A stretch of DNA of 64,000 bases from the NCBI GenBank assembly GCA_963921935.1, contig OY998184.1, forward strand, positions 89,874,364 through 89,938,363. Reading direction: 5' to 3'. The notes below the pieces were generated by a model, which was not told where the DNA came from, did no database searches, and saw only the letters and a list, made by a program, of their open reading frames with translations. Shown piece by piece: positions 44,150-54,420 of this stretch. Within the stretch, counting starts at the first letter, position 1. Each line of letters begins with the position of its first letter. Source of the stretch: Galeruca laticollis. Taxonomy: Eukaryota; Arthropoda; Insecta; Coleoptera; Chrysomelidae. A program made the position numbers and the translations under genes.

Positions 44150-45410
44150 ACCCTCTCCTTAAATGGAAGTTCCTCCTGGAACTTTTGTGTAGCCGAGACT
44201 GGATGTTTGAATCGGCATCTGGCCCCATTTCTACATTTTCCGATTTTATGGAAATAGCAGGGCACCATCTTCATCGGATACTGATAACGGGGGTTGTAGC
44301 TGCAAATTAATATCTGGACACCGGTATATTGAAAGATAATCTCTACCATGTTCCTGGTGATTCGCCAATCCAACTGGTTACTCGCTATCTTAGGCATAGC
44401 CAGTTTCTTCACGCTGGATTCCAACACATGGTTTCGTAGGTTTCGAAGTGCTTACCACACATCGCGGTAGGTACATCGATCTTGAAATTCATTTTCAGTT
44501 ACCACGTAGAAGACGTACCGCGAATTATGTTTCAGTTTCAGTGTCTTACCAGGGGCTGGAATTTGGTCTTCAAGTTTTTCTAATTGCCCGAACTTCTTTC
44601 GACAGACGAATGCCAACCCTCGTGCGTTCTTGAGGCTGGCGGGCCAGTGAATAATCTTCCGGAAGAGAGAACAAATCTTGTCGTTGTTCTGAAGTTCTGA
44701 AGTGACTCCATATCTAGCTTTCCCGGTACCTCCATACGCGCCCATGAATTCATCGAAGATAGGGTCAGACACATCTCGAATAAGGTTTACTCCTTCCTCT
44801 AGGTCATGGTCTCCTTCGAATGGCGCTAGTCGGTTTTGGTGAACTACTTTTGGTTTTCCGTTGGGAATCTTGCTTATGCGATATATAACATCATTGATCA
44901 TTTTCTTGATTAAGTATGGACCTTCCCAGGATTTTTGTAATTTTGGAGAAAATCCTTTTCTCCACGTCGGGTTGTGTAACCATACTTTGCCCCCTTCTTC
45001 AAAACCGCCTGCTGTGGCCTGCGTGTCGTACCGTCTTTTCATTCTGTCGCTGACAACTTGAAGATTTGTTCGAACTAATTCATGAATATCGTCCAGCCTT
45101 CTTCTCAATTGGATCACGTAGTCTTCTCCTGCTAGATCTTCTCCAGGCCGACAGCCAAATTCCAGGTCACAAGGAAGCTTCATTTCACGTCCAAACAGGA
45201 TTTTCGCAGATGTTTCACCCGTGGACTCATTGACGGCAGATCGATAAGCCAATGCGAATAGGGAAAGATACTGGTCCCGATCTCTCTGATGGCTGGAAAC
45301 TACTTTGGACAGGTATTTTCCAATAATCCTGTTCATTCTCTCGACCATTCCATCTGACTGTGGATGTAATGTTGTTGTCCTAGTTTTCTTCATTCCCAGC
45401 TTCTCGCAAT
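44150..45410 (-). pseudogene. Gypsy integrase with appended macro-like domain and CCCH zinc finger
   Basis: One minus-strand frame with a single TAA (44452-44454). Integrase: KKTRTTTLHPQSDGMVERMN and LSLFALAYRSAVNESTGETS (end of the DDE core), then MKRRYD, KVWLHNPTWRKGFSPKLQ, SWEGPYLIKKMINDVIYRIS and PKVVHQNRLAPFEGD (C-terminal domain). After an acidic linker, residues about 237-313 read HWPASLKNARGLAFVCRKKF with YVFYVVTENEF and CTYRDVW. Past the stop follow ALRNLRNHVLE, KKLAMPKIASNQLDW and NMVEIIFQYTGVQILICSY. This tracks the ADP-ribose-binding macro fold (OARD1/ALC1-like), although the glycine-rich loop after MPKI is degraded. Then CYFHKIGKCRNGARCRFKH is a perfect C-x7-C-x5-C-x3-H finger. 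Integrase identity is secure; the macro call is by eye. Confidence 0.75.
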
Positions 45411-45418
45411 CGTCACAA

Positions 45419-45517
45419 TCGTAAACAATTCCTGCGCGTCCGCCATAATTTTAATTTTCATACCTGGCTTAGACAGAGTCGGATTTAGGGACTATACCAG
45501 TGTGCTGTTTCGTAACA
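45419..45517 (-). repeat. Truncated 5' LTR of the macro-like/CCCH gypsy
   Basis: About 100 bp matching the start of the 3' LTR, joined to integrase coding sequence where LTR (TTACGATTGTGA) and internal sequence (GACGATTGCGAG) share CGATTG. Confidence 0.75.
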
Positions 45518-45523
45518 ATATGT

Positions 45524-45800
45524 AGAATTCTACGGTAGAACAGAGTCCCACCCAGTGTTCATTATCAAAAAGAGTATATAATGCCCATTGAACGAATCAC
45601 TGGCGCTGTGCATGATCTGCTGGTTTAAGCTCTTCACTGAGCTGAATCTTGTATGAGTGAAGCACTTGTCTCAAAATTCGCAGCGTCATTCTTCGTGATA
45701 TTTATTGTGAACGATGCCGAATGGACGTTTTCGGTAACACTATCGTTTTTAGCAGCAAAGTTTTCGTGAGACCTGTCTATAATCGATCCAGTTTCTTTAT
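45524..45800 (-). pseudogene. IS630/mariner-related transposase N-terminal fragment
   Basis: Minus strand: KETGSIIDRSHENFAAKNDS with VTENVH, then in another frame RRMTLRILRQVLHSYKIQLS with EELKPADHAQRQ and FVQWAL. These are the linker and second helix-turn-helix of insect mariner/DD41D-type transposases (L-H-x-Y-K-I-Q-L-x-Q-E-L-K-P). The catalytic core is absent. Confidence 0.65.
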
Positions 45801-46064
45801 ATTGATGACTCTTCGAATTGTTGATACATTAGATGCACTTCACAATGATAACGCGTTATTCATTAAAATTGGATCAATCACTGATGGCAGATGTCAAACT
45901 TGATAGCTACGGTCTCAATGAAAAAATATGGCGTCATAATCAAATCGTATACTATTATTGTATACTTTTCCAAAGATTTTTCGTTTATAGTTGTCATTCT
46001 ATTTCTTCTTTGCGTGATTCTTTTTTTATTTCTACCAATTTCTGATATCTGTTCATCTCCTTAT
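45801..46064. other. Unassigned
   Basis: Possibly more of the degraded transposase N-terminus; nothing firm. Confidence 0.25.
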
Positions 46065-46232
46065 TACTTTTCCGCTCAACGTTTCTATATGCGAGAAAAG
46101 TATTGGTTTACCCCAAAAAAAGTTGGAATTTCGAATATTTTTGTTGAGTCATTTTTACGTTTTCTATCAACAACACGAAAAAACGGTTTTTAAAAAAAAT
46201 AAACGGTTTTAAAGATTAAAACTAACTTTTCC
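46065..46232 (-). mobile_element. Tandem-unit element, deletion derivative without units
   Basis: Starts ACTTTTCCGC and carries TATGCGAGAAAAGTATTGGT and CACGAAAAAACGGTTTTTA of the unique end, then passes straight to the other end (ACGGTTTTAAAGATTAAAAC). The tandem units are missing. Confidence 0.6.
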
Positions 46233-46545
46233 ACATCTGTAGCCTTGAACAATATTCTATCATAAAATTGTTACTTGTATACACTTCGGGGGATGTATCG
46301 TGCTAACAAACCGAAATTTCTCCAAAAATAACCAAAAGTTCAGTATATCTGGATTTATAGGACCCGCTGTACTCGCTCTAGTCAACTGAAAATCAATAGG
46401 GTTTATCTGTGACATGTCCTTAACAATATTCAATCATAAAATTGGTGACTTTTATTGCACTCCGGAGGCTGTATCGTGCTAACAAGACATGTAAGGAAAA
46501 GTGGCCGACGACAACGACGACGACCACATACACACAGGATTTTTA
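46225..46545 (+). mobile_element. Tandem-unit element, copy 2, truncated
   Basis: AACTTTTCCACATCTGTAGC, two unit landmarks (about 46295 and 46472) and the (GAC)n tract, then broken at CACACAGGATTTTT. Confidence 0.7.
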
Positions 46546-46864
46546 ATTTAAAAGAAGTTATTTGAGGAACGTGTAACTATAGTCGAACCAATAGGTTTTT
46601 TAGTTTCTCCTTATAAGAGGAAGTCTAGTATGGATTTGTCAGGTTCTTACCATTGTTTTTAAATGTCATTTGGTAGCACTTCACTCTTCAGCAAAAATTA
46701 AAATGAACAAACGGATTCAAACTTGTCATTTAACTACTAAAAAATACTTATAAACTAAAATTTTCACAAAATCGACCTAAAATGCCATTATTAACAAGTT
46801 TCTCAATTAATTTTTTTCAAATCAACAATAAGAGTAATTTCCTCTCGTGCAAAATTCATATTTT
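46546..46864. other. Unassigned
   Basis: AT-rich spacer between two copies of the tandem-unit family; nothing recognised. Confidence 0.35.
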
Positions 46865-48230
46865 ACTTTTCCGCCAACCTATCTAATATGCGAGAAAAGT
46901 ATTGGTTTACCCACAAAAAAGTTGGAAATTTGAAATTTGTTTTTGAGTTATTTTTACGTTATCCATCAACAACAACACGAAAAAACGGTTTTTAGAAAAA
47001 AAATCCCGTATGTATGTCGTCGTCGTCGTTGTCGTCGGCCACTTTTCCTTGCAAGTCTTGTTAGCACGATACAGCCTCCGGAGTGCAATAAGTCACAAAT
47101 TTTATGATGGAATATTGTTAAGGACATTTCACAGATGAACCCTATCGATTTTCAGCTCACCATAGCCAGTACAACGGGTGCTATGGTACTTGAAGTACGA
47201 CATTTTGTCGTTTTTCGAGAAATTTCAGTTTGTTAGCACGATACAGCCTCCGGAGTTCAACAAGTCACCAATTTTATGATTGAATATTGTTAAGGACATC
47301 TCACTGATGAACCCTATTGATTTTCAGCTCACCAGAGCTAATACAACAGGTGCTACAGTACTTTAAATACGATATTTTTGTCATTTTTGGAGAAGTTTCA
47401 GTTTGCTAGCAAGATACAGCCTCCGGAGTATACAGGGTGATTCTTAATATATGCGACAAACTGTAGGAGCTGATTCCTGGGGTTATTTTGATCATAAAAG
47501 TTCATAAGAACATATGTCCAAAACCGCTTAGTTCAGAAGTTATAGAATGTTTAATAGAAAGTTAAAATAATAAATGGTTTTATTATAAATTAACAAAATA
47601 ATTAGTAAAACATCGACATTTTCCATGGGAGTCGTGTACACTAATGTTTTAAGGTGGCCCCAGAGAAAAAAGTCCAATGAATTTAAGTCTGGAGACCGAG
47701 GAGGCCACGGCTGTGGACCTCCCCGTCCTATCCACCGATTTGGATACGTACTGTCCAGAAACTCGAGCAAGTAAACTAAAATGCGCTGGAGCACCGTCAT
47801 GCATAAAATACATTTGTAATCTTAACTGCAACGGAACTTCTTCCAGCAGTAGTGGTAACGCCTCTTCAAGAAAATTGCGGTATATTAGAGAAACAGGCAC
47901 AGACTTGTTTACGAGCTTGTATTACAGTTGGAGGCGGTCATTATCAACAGTTACTACAACTTAATTTTGTTTTACTAATTATTTTGTTAATTTATAATAA
48001 AACCATTTATTATTTTAACTTTCTATTAAACATTCTATAACTTCTGAACTAAGCGGTTTTGGACATATGTTCTTATGAACTTTTATGATCAAAATAACCC
48101 CAGGAATCAGCTCCTACAGTTTGTCGCGTATATTAAGAATCACCCTGTATACAAGTGACCAATTTTATGATTGGATATTATTCAGGGCCACAGATGCGGA
48201 AAAGTTAGTTTTAATCTTTAAACCCGTTCA
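46865..48230 (-). mobile_element. Tandem-unit element, copy 3, interrupted
   Basis: Runs from ACTTTTCCGCCAACC to GCGGAAAAGTTAGTTTTAAT, with (GTC)n at about 47015-47035 and three unit landmarks before the insertion at 47433. The tail after 48147 (ACAAGTGACCAATTTTATGA) continues the unit that was cut. Confidence 0.78.
47433..48147 (-). mobile_element. 715-bp IS630/mariner-related element inserted in copy 3
   Basis: Ends CAGGGTGATTCTTAATATAT and the inverted ATATTAAGAATCACCCTG, flanked by TA(TA). TIRs are about 170-180 bp. The middle (47640-47900, minus) holds frameshifted transposase pieces: YFMHDGAPAHFSLLARVSGQ and YPNRWIGRGGPQPWPPRSPD with LNSLDFFLWGHLK, of the DD41D-type family. It is an internally deleted, non-autonomous derivative. 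Empty site: CCGGAGTATATACAAGTGA in copy 5 (about 56894). Confidence 0.85.
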
Positions 48231-48789
48231 TTTTTTTCATTTTGCTAATCTGTTTTGATTCATTCTTTCCACATTTCTAGCCAAGTTCAGTTTCTCCTCG
48301 TGAATATTACTTATAAGTGTTCCTTGTTATAACACAACATTTCTAATTCTATCAATGTTCGTTTTCCTATTTATTTTTCTTAAATATTTCATTTCTATCG
48401 CATTTAATATATATTTATTATCAGAATAAACAATGCTTTGACATTTGGTCGTAAATTAAAAGCGAAATAAATGTGAAATGCATTTAATATTTTCATAATA
48501 TCGCGTCCATTACTCAACTTGATGTCGGTATCATGATCTGCTTGTTACGGAGTTTAATAGTCGAAACTTTGTAAAGTTCAATAAAGTTTTATTCTTAATT
48601 CAGATAAATTGAACAACGCCAACTTTTCTTTTCGAAACTACGTTATTAATAACATAATTTGTGTCAGACTTTTTATAAATTAGAAATGTACCAGTGATAA
48701 AAATCAATTCTTTCTTTCAACGAACTGTTCAAATTTTTTGTAATTATTCAAGGCAACTTATTTGTAACGGATATTTTGGTGGGAATGTG
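48231..48789. other. No gene recognised
   Basis: AT-rich; nothing supported. Confidence 0.35.
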
Positions 48790-48985
48790 GCAATAAAACA
48801 CCAGAGTAAACTCTTTAAGATATTTACTCCCGAGCTTTCGAATAACTTTTATTCATTATCAAGGGCTAAAAATGATTGGTGAATGTTATCATTTATTAAA
48901 ATAAAATAAAATACTTACATAAAATCTATCGAGAATATTGGTATAATACGTTTTTAAAAGGCATGGAGTAATAAATCACTCATTT
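48790..48985 (-). repeat. Penelope-end-like repeat, left inverted copy
   Basis: Minus strand: CCCTTGATAATGAATAAAAG then TTATTCGAAAGCTCGGGAGT. Its inverted partner is at about 50975-51240 around the Sailor-like gene. The TGATAATGA...TCGAAAGC layout is like the hammerhead-like motif of Penelope A, but the core is altered. Confidence 0.55.
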
Positions 48986-49141
48986 TGGCCGGAACCATAG
49001 GCGTACCACATTTAGTCATTTAAAAAAAGGTAAGGCTTCTAAAATTATCTCATTTCCGAAACCGTTTTGTAATATTATTTAAAATGAAATTTCAAATTAT
49101 CAATAATATAATAAACTGACATCAGACCTTAAGTTGGCCCA

Positions 49142-50457
49142 TTGTCGCTGAACGAAAAAAATCTGATATTAAATTGCTATTCCTCGCTGAAGAACGAAGA
49201 AATTAGAAGAAAAATCATGAATTTGACAGGAAGTGTTGATGAAACTGTGGAGATTACTGCAACAATGATGGGTGTTTCAAAAACAACAATTTATAATTTA
49301 ATGAAGGAGAAGAAAAATGGAAACATCACAGCCCCAGCAAAGTCCCCAGACCGACCCAAACTTGAAATGGATGACGACTTGAAGAATGGAATAAGGCGTA
49401 AGGTGCATGCTTTTTTCTTTAGAAAAGAGATCCCAACTCTCTCCAAAATTATGGCTTCGGTTCAAGAAGATTCAGATTTTCCGAAAATGTCTCGAAGTAC
49501 ATTATGGAAAATTTTTAAGGAACTTGGATTTGAATATAAAAAAAAATATCGGAACGCAATGTTTATTGATAGAGACGACATTGTCATTTGGAGGAGGAAT
49601 TATTTGCGCAATGTTCGGAAAGCAAGACTAGATCCAAAACGAATTTATTATTTGGATGAGACTTGGATAAAGGTCATACTGTTTCAATGTTTTGGCAAGA
49701 CACGAATGTCAAACATCGGAGGCAGGCAGCTCTTGAAGGGTGGTCAACAGGCCTCAATCCACCAGCAGGAAAAGGACGTCGACTCATCATTACTCATATC
49801 GGAAGTGCCGAAGGTTTTGTTAAAGGTGGATTGTTGTGCTTTGAGTCGAAGCAAACCGGAGATTATCATGAAGATATGGATGCAGACGTTTTCGAAGAAT
49901 ATTTCTCACAAATGTTAGATCTAATTCCAACGGGCTCAGTCATTGTTATGGATAACGCAAGTTATCACTCCAGGTTAGTGGAGAAATTACCTTCAACTGC
50001 ATGGCGTAAACAAGATATCCACGATTGGCTAACCTCGAAAAATATTGAATGCCCAGATAACCCGCTGAAAAATGAGCTCTTGCAACTGGCCAATTTACAT
50101 AAACACAAATATAGTAGATACGTTGTAGATCAAATGGCATCAGCGCGTGGTATAACGGTGCTGAGGCTTCCTCCTTATTACTGTCAACTCAATCCCATAG
50201 AATTAATATGGGCCCAAGTGAAAGGGGAAGTTTCAAGAAAGAATACGACATTCAAAATGAGTGACGTAAAAGTTTTATTCGAAGACGCGTTAGGTAATGT
50301 AACCAAAGAAAACTGGAAGAAATGTGTTGAACACGTGATACAAGAAGAACTGAATATGTGGGAAATGGATCATATCCTAAGTGAACACATGATTGAACCA
50401 TTTATAATCAATGTTAATAATGGAAGCTCAACAGAATCGTCTGATTCTGATATATAG
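49142..50457 (+). pseudogene. DD82E (Sailor-like) IS630-Tc1-mariner transposase
   Basis: Two overlapping plus-strand frames. Frame 1 (from 49142) has a helix-turn-helix region (EITATMMGVSKTTIYNLMKE), SPDRPKLEMDDDLKNGIRRK, MSRSTLWKIFKELGFEYKKK and IYYLDETWI (first Asp). A one-base loss near 49668 shifts to frame 2, open to 50457: GHTVSMFWQDTNVKHRRQAA, PPAGKGRRLIITHIGS, VIVMDNASYHS (second Asp), PPYYCQLNPIELIWAQVK (Glu) and an acidic end. I counted 82 residues between second Asp and Glu, the spacing that defines the Sailor group. No other disabling change seen. Terminal repeats were not resolved. Confidence 0.85.
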
Positions 50458-50974
50458 ACTAGTTTTTGTGTTAGTTATAACTATTATTTGTTAGACTTTT
50501 TTTTATAAATATTACATCAATTCGTACTTTATTCCTGCATTTTTCTTTTTTCCTCTCCTATTGTAAACGGTATATTAGTAGTAAAGTTGATACCTACTGC
50601 AAAAAAATTTGCTATTTTTTATATAATATTTTATGTTTATTGTTTATTCATAGGAACACAAAAAAATGTGTTTTTATTGAATCGATATTGTGAACTCTTT
50701 TGAATAGTTTTCGTAATTTTAATTTCATGGTGCCTTCATATTCATATACCAAGTTTGTTTTGTCCTGATTGCACGCCTCTGAGGATGAAATTGTTCATTT
50801 GTTCATTCAAATACAATAGAGCGACCCTTTCAATACAATAGGCGACCCAACCGAATACAGAGTTACGGGGGGTGTCTACCTGAAATTCGTAACAAATGAG
50901 AAATTTTAGTACAAAATTAGATAAACTTCGGAGATATTTTATTATACACCCTGTATCGGTTTTGCAGCTTTTAT
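50458..50974. other. 3' flank of the Sailor-like gene
   Basis: Non-coding. ACACCCTGTAT at 50946-50956 looks like an IS630-type end but has no partner identified. Confidence 0.35.
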
Positions 50975-51240
50975 CACTCCATGCCTTTTAAAAACGGAGT
51001 ATAAAGTTGTAAATTTTTATAATAAATCCTATTGCGTTTTTCGTTGATTTAAGTTTAAAGGAATTTATTATAAAAATTTACAACTTTACCAATATTCTCG
51101 ATAGATTTTATGTAAGTATTTATAATTTTATTTTATTTCAATTAATGATATCATTGACCAATAATTTTGAGCCCTTGATAATGAATAAAACTTATTCGAA
51201 AGCTCGGGAATAAATATCCAAAAGAGTGTTAAGTTTCACG
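50975..51240 (+). repeat. Penelope-end-like repeat, right inverted copy
   Basis: Inverted partner of 48790-48985 (CCAATATTCTCGATAGATTT, CCCTTGATAATGAATAAAAC, TTATTCGAAAGCTCGGGAAT). It is interrupted by a small MITE at 51004-51086. Confidence 0.6.
51004..51086. mobile_element. 83-bp MITE with near-complete inverted repeats
   Basis: AAGTTGTAAATTTTTATAAT at the left is mirrored at the right, with a spacer of about 35 bp, and TA on both sides. The uninterrupted sequence exists in the inverted partner near 48940 (GTATTATACCAATATTC is its reverse complement), giving an empty site. Confidence 0.75.
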
Positions 51241-51706
51241 CGGTAGCTGTTCTATTTCAATTAGAACTATTTAATAAAATAGAAAAGTTTTTGATAATAT
51301 GATTAATGTTAACAGTTGATTACTCACATTGTAATCATTTTTGTAGAAAGGCTAAAGCAGATTGATGCCTTTTTCACATTTACACCAACTTAATGACAAA
51401 TAACCTCACTTAATGTAAGTTTCAATTTTATTGATTCAATTTTAAAATATTAACCGTTGTAATCAATTGTAGTGTCCCTGAGAATGGAAATAAACATTTT
51501 CGAAAGCTCGGATTAATTAAACAGATGCCAAATCCCCCACGGAATTTATAAGCACGACGTATTTTTTGACGGATCGAATCCAAACTCGCTCCAAAAATCG
51601 GTTCGGCCAAAGTCGTGGACGAATTGGTTAATGAGCTAAATCGGTCCAGTAGAGACAAAATGGCGGCCTGTCAAAGTTGAAAAAAAACCGTATTTCCATT
51701 GTTTTT
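51241..51706. other. Possible further Penelope end fragment
   Basis: CCCTGAGAATGGAAATAAAC then ATTTTCGAAAGCTCGGATTA (51477-51516) is a third variant of the Penelope-end phrase. On the minus strand 51658-51428 an open stretch (DSIRQKIRRAYKFRGG) follows, perhaps part of a pseudo-LTR. Confidence 0.4.
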
Positions 51707-52055
51707 CATTTGACGCAAAAACGTTACAGAGATTTTTCATAGACCTTAATACGTTCTACAACTTTTTCGCTTAACATTTTTCTCTAAAACGTACAATAAA
51801 ACAGTTATTTAAAACAATTCACAAATTTACCGAAATTTTTTTTATTTCTGATTTGATGCCAAAATGACATTTGTATCTAATTTTTGATCTGACGTGAAAA
51901 AGTTACTGACTGATATTTTTAATAGACCTTAACACTTTCTACAACTTTGGTACTTAACACTTTTTTTAAGCGTACTCGAAAATATTTATTTGAGAAAATT
52001 CACAATTTTACCAAACAAAATTTGTATTTTTTTTATTTTGATGCAAAAATGTTAC
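51707..52055. repeat. Two diverged tandem units, about 170 bp each
   Basis: TAGACCTTAA-ACGTTCTACAAC at about 51743-51762 recurs as TAGACCTTAACACTTTCTAC at about 51924-51943, with matching flanks (ACAAATTTACCGAAA and ACAATTTTACCAAAC). Confidence 0.6.
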
Positions 52056-52116
52056 TTGAAATAAGCCTATTCAATTGGTCTCGTACCATTGGGATTTTTT
52101 TTAATATAAGGCTTCT

Positions 52117-52365
52117 AAATTTTATCAATTCGTTTCTGATCATCTTCTCTATCATTAATTCCATTCCTCTACGTCCTTGCGTTTGTTTTCCACCAAAGAA
52201 AAACGAATATTCGTATTTTTGTTGATCCTACCTTCTTCTTTTCATCTAATTTCCGCAGTGCCAGGATTTTCATTTTGTATTTCTTAATTTCTTTTGAGAA
52301 AAGTTCCATTTCTCCTGACTCAAACATCGTTTTTATATTCCATGTTCCTATTTTGAAATGCTTCT
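52117..52365 (-). pseudogene. LINE apurinic-type endonuclease N-terminal fragment
   Basis: Minus strand: HFKIGTWNIKTMFESGEMEL, FSKEIKKYKMKILALRKLDE, then a degraded stretch to RIDKI. KIGTWNI+TM is the hallmark start of the LINE-encoded endonuclease seen in craniofacial-development-protein-2-like annotations. The reading has a stop after ARTxR. RT is not adjacent. Confidence 0.7.
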
Positions 52366-52509
52366 CCTCCTTTTCCTACTTTTTTTATTTGTCTGTATTT
52401 GGTGCATGCTTCTTTATTTTTCTTAGTTGTTCATTTCGACTGTTTGTTTTTGGGGAACTTTCATCAAACTTTCTCATTCCATTCTTGAAATTACCTTCTT
52501 TCTACTCTA

Positions 52510-52665
52510 GTTCTGTTCTCCAGAGCCAGTAGAACGGGTCCTAAAAATCCAGATAACCTACATTTTTGGAAAATTTTCGGTTTATTATTGGATATTCTAT
52601 TAACTCTCACAGATTAAACAGAATGCGGAAAAGTTAGTTTTAATCTTTAAAATCGTTTATCTTTC
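52510..52665 (-). mobile_element. Tandem-unit element, copy 4 (end fragment)
   Basis: One partial unit (CCAGTAGAACGGGTCCTAAA) and the terminal GCGGAAAAGTTAGTTTTAAT. Confidence 0.7.
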
Positions 52666-53635
52666 TTTCCAATTAGCTTATTGAATTGAATAACAACTTT
52701 ATAACCTTTGTCACAGGTGTTGTGTTAGTATACAGAGTCTATATGTCCTTCAGACTAACTTTTATTTTATGGATAGTTGTGATAATTGCTCTACGGGGTA
52801 TGACAGATGTAAAAATTAAATTAATCAGAGAATTGTCAAAAAGATTAAGTACCGAAAAGATAATGAAAACTACTTACAATTTGAAGTGGTTATTTGTAAA
52901 CACAATAGTTGAATAGCTGAGAATACAACTTTTTCCTTATCTCAACAATTTCCTTAGAATGGTCCTCATCAGTCCATATCTTATACCTTTTAGATTTTTT
53001 TTGCTGGTTAGAAAAACTGTTATTTTCAAACTAGTATGAGTGGAAATTCCGTAAATTATATTATTTCAAAAACGACTGCTAAATAAAGTGGAATTTGAGA
53101 TGAATATATAAATAATGTCTTTATCGAACAATCGATAAATTGCCATTAAAAAATATTCCGAAAGAAAGACAGGTGGTTTTATGCATAAAAAATCAGTGAG
53201 ACGCGAAGCACGTTCATGACTTTTTCAGGGTTGATTTTTTAATAGGAAGCCTGCACGTGGTCATCAGATATACATGAAAACTTATTTATAGCCCCAGCTG
53301 TTAATCACTTTTCATACCCTCGATTATTGTTGCCCCCTTTTTTATTTTAGGATGATTTACAAGATTTTTCAAAACGATTCTTAACTACTTGGTTAGTTTA
53401 ATCGAACCCTCACGGATGATTACCTGCCCAAATGGTGATGTAATTTCAATATTATATTAATAGTGAATCGATCACATAGATCACATGCGATAAACGAATT
53501 GGATTGTTTTCAAATTTGTATGAAATCAGTGGTAAAATTTGACAAAACTAACGATAAATGATTTAATTCATTAATAACTATGTTTTTATTATTATTATAT
53601 TATATTTATACAGGAAGGAATTAATGACAAGGTTT
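52666..53635. other. No gene recognised
   Basis: A 76-codon open frame (52686-52916) has two hydrophobic stretches but no family feature. Nothing else supported. Confidence 0.3.
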
Positions 53636-53639
53636 GTTA

Positions 53640-53905
53640 ACGGAAAACCAATCGCTCTTACATGGCTAACAAAAGGAAGAAGGGATGCCTGCTCTAACTA
53701 TAGATGCATTTCAGTCACAAATAATTACAATTTGGACGAATTTTTCAGAATATAGTTGAACAGGAATATGCAGCTCATTCAGGCAGAAATTGGAATTGGA
53801 TCAAAGTGGCTACAAAGAAGTTCATCTACGTTCTGTCGACCTCACCAAAACCTATCACATTATTCCGATTCAAAAGTTCTGACAAGTTTGAGAAAGATTC
53901 TCAAT
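53640..53905 (+). pseudogene. LINE RT fragment
   Basis: KPIALTWLTKGRRDACSNYR with CISVTNNYN resembles RT motifs 1-2 of LINEs (I-P-x-x-K-K-G-...-C-x-N-Y-R-G-I-S). A degraded GF-RSS-like stretch follows. Fragmentary, with frameshifts. Confidence 0.45.
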
Positions 53906-54420
53906 AAATAACACAACCATGCTCTAGCATTTAAACAGCTCTAAAATCAAGCAATTTCAAGTATAAAACTAGGTGTGTGTATCAGAAAGCTTTGTAGTAT
54001 AGTTATACATACAATGGATTTAAACATTATGTATAATGTGTTCCCGAGCGTCAGATTTCTTAATAATTGTATTCAGATATATAATAAATCAATTTTAACA
54101 ATAAAATAAACTATCATCACATAATATGGTGGCAGCGTAAAAAGGTGTACTGCAATGGTTGTTTTACTAAAACCACCAGAAAATTTCGAACCGGGCAATA
54201 ATCCTGACAAAAGTTGGTCAAGATGGAAGCAGCTACTGATATGGAATCGAAACCTGTCTCAAAGCAGTTAGCAATATTACCGTACATACTTGGAGAACAG
54301 GACCTAGAAGTTTATAATAGTCTAACATTCATAGGAAATGGATATAATGCTACAGTTCAGGTTATGTTGAATAAATTAACTGAATATTATGTTCCTTGTA
54401 AGAATTTTCTTTACTTGTAG
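53906..54420 (+). pseudogene. Ty3/gypsy LTR end, primer site and gag start
   Basis: Sequence to about 54120 looks like an LTR 3' part (poly-A-signal-like AATAAAATAAAC, ends ATCACA). TGGTGGCAGCG at 54128-54138 is a plausible primer-site start. From 54155 the frame reads MVVLLKPPENFEPGNNPDKS with WSRWKQ; another frame gives SKQLAILPYILGEQDLEVYN and LNKLTEYYVPCKN, the layout of short gypsy gag proteins (W-x-x-W, A-I-L-x-x-x-G, P-x-K-N). It is cut at 54420. Confidence 0.6.

Larger units (their letters stand above)
43747..45517 (-). mobile_element. Internally deleted Ty3/gypsy element with 3' macro-like/CCCH module
   Basis: Minus strand, in order: the first ~100 bp of a 5' LTR (45517 to about 45419, TGTTACGAAACAGCACACTG), a junction at shared CGATTG, integrase C-terminal half, macro-like domain, CCCH finger, a polypurine tract (AAGGAGAGGG) and a full 3' LTR (44147-43747). 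The 5-bp flanks are ATATG (45518-45522) and GTATG (43742-43746), a near-perfect target duplication, so the deleted form probably inserted or decayed as one unit. Gag, protease, RT and RNase H are missing. Confidence 0.82.

Noticed and set aside
44448..45061. Plus-strand ORFs opposite the gypsy integrase
   Set aside because: Shadows of the minus-strand integrase frame, with no independent motif.
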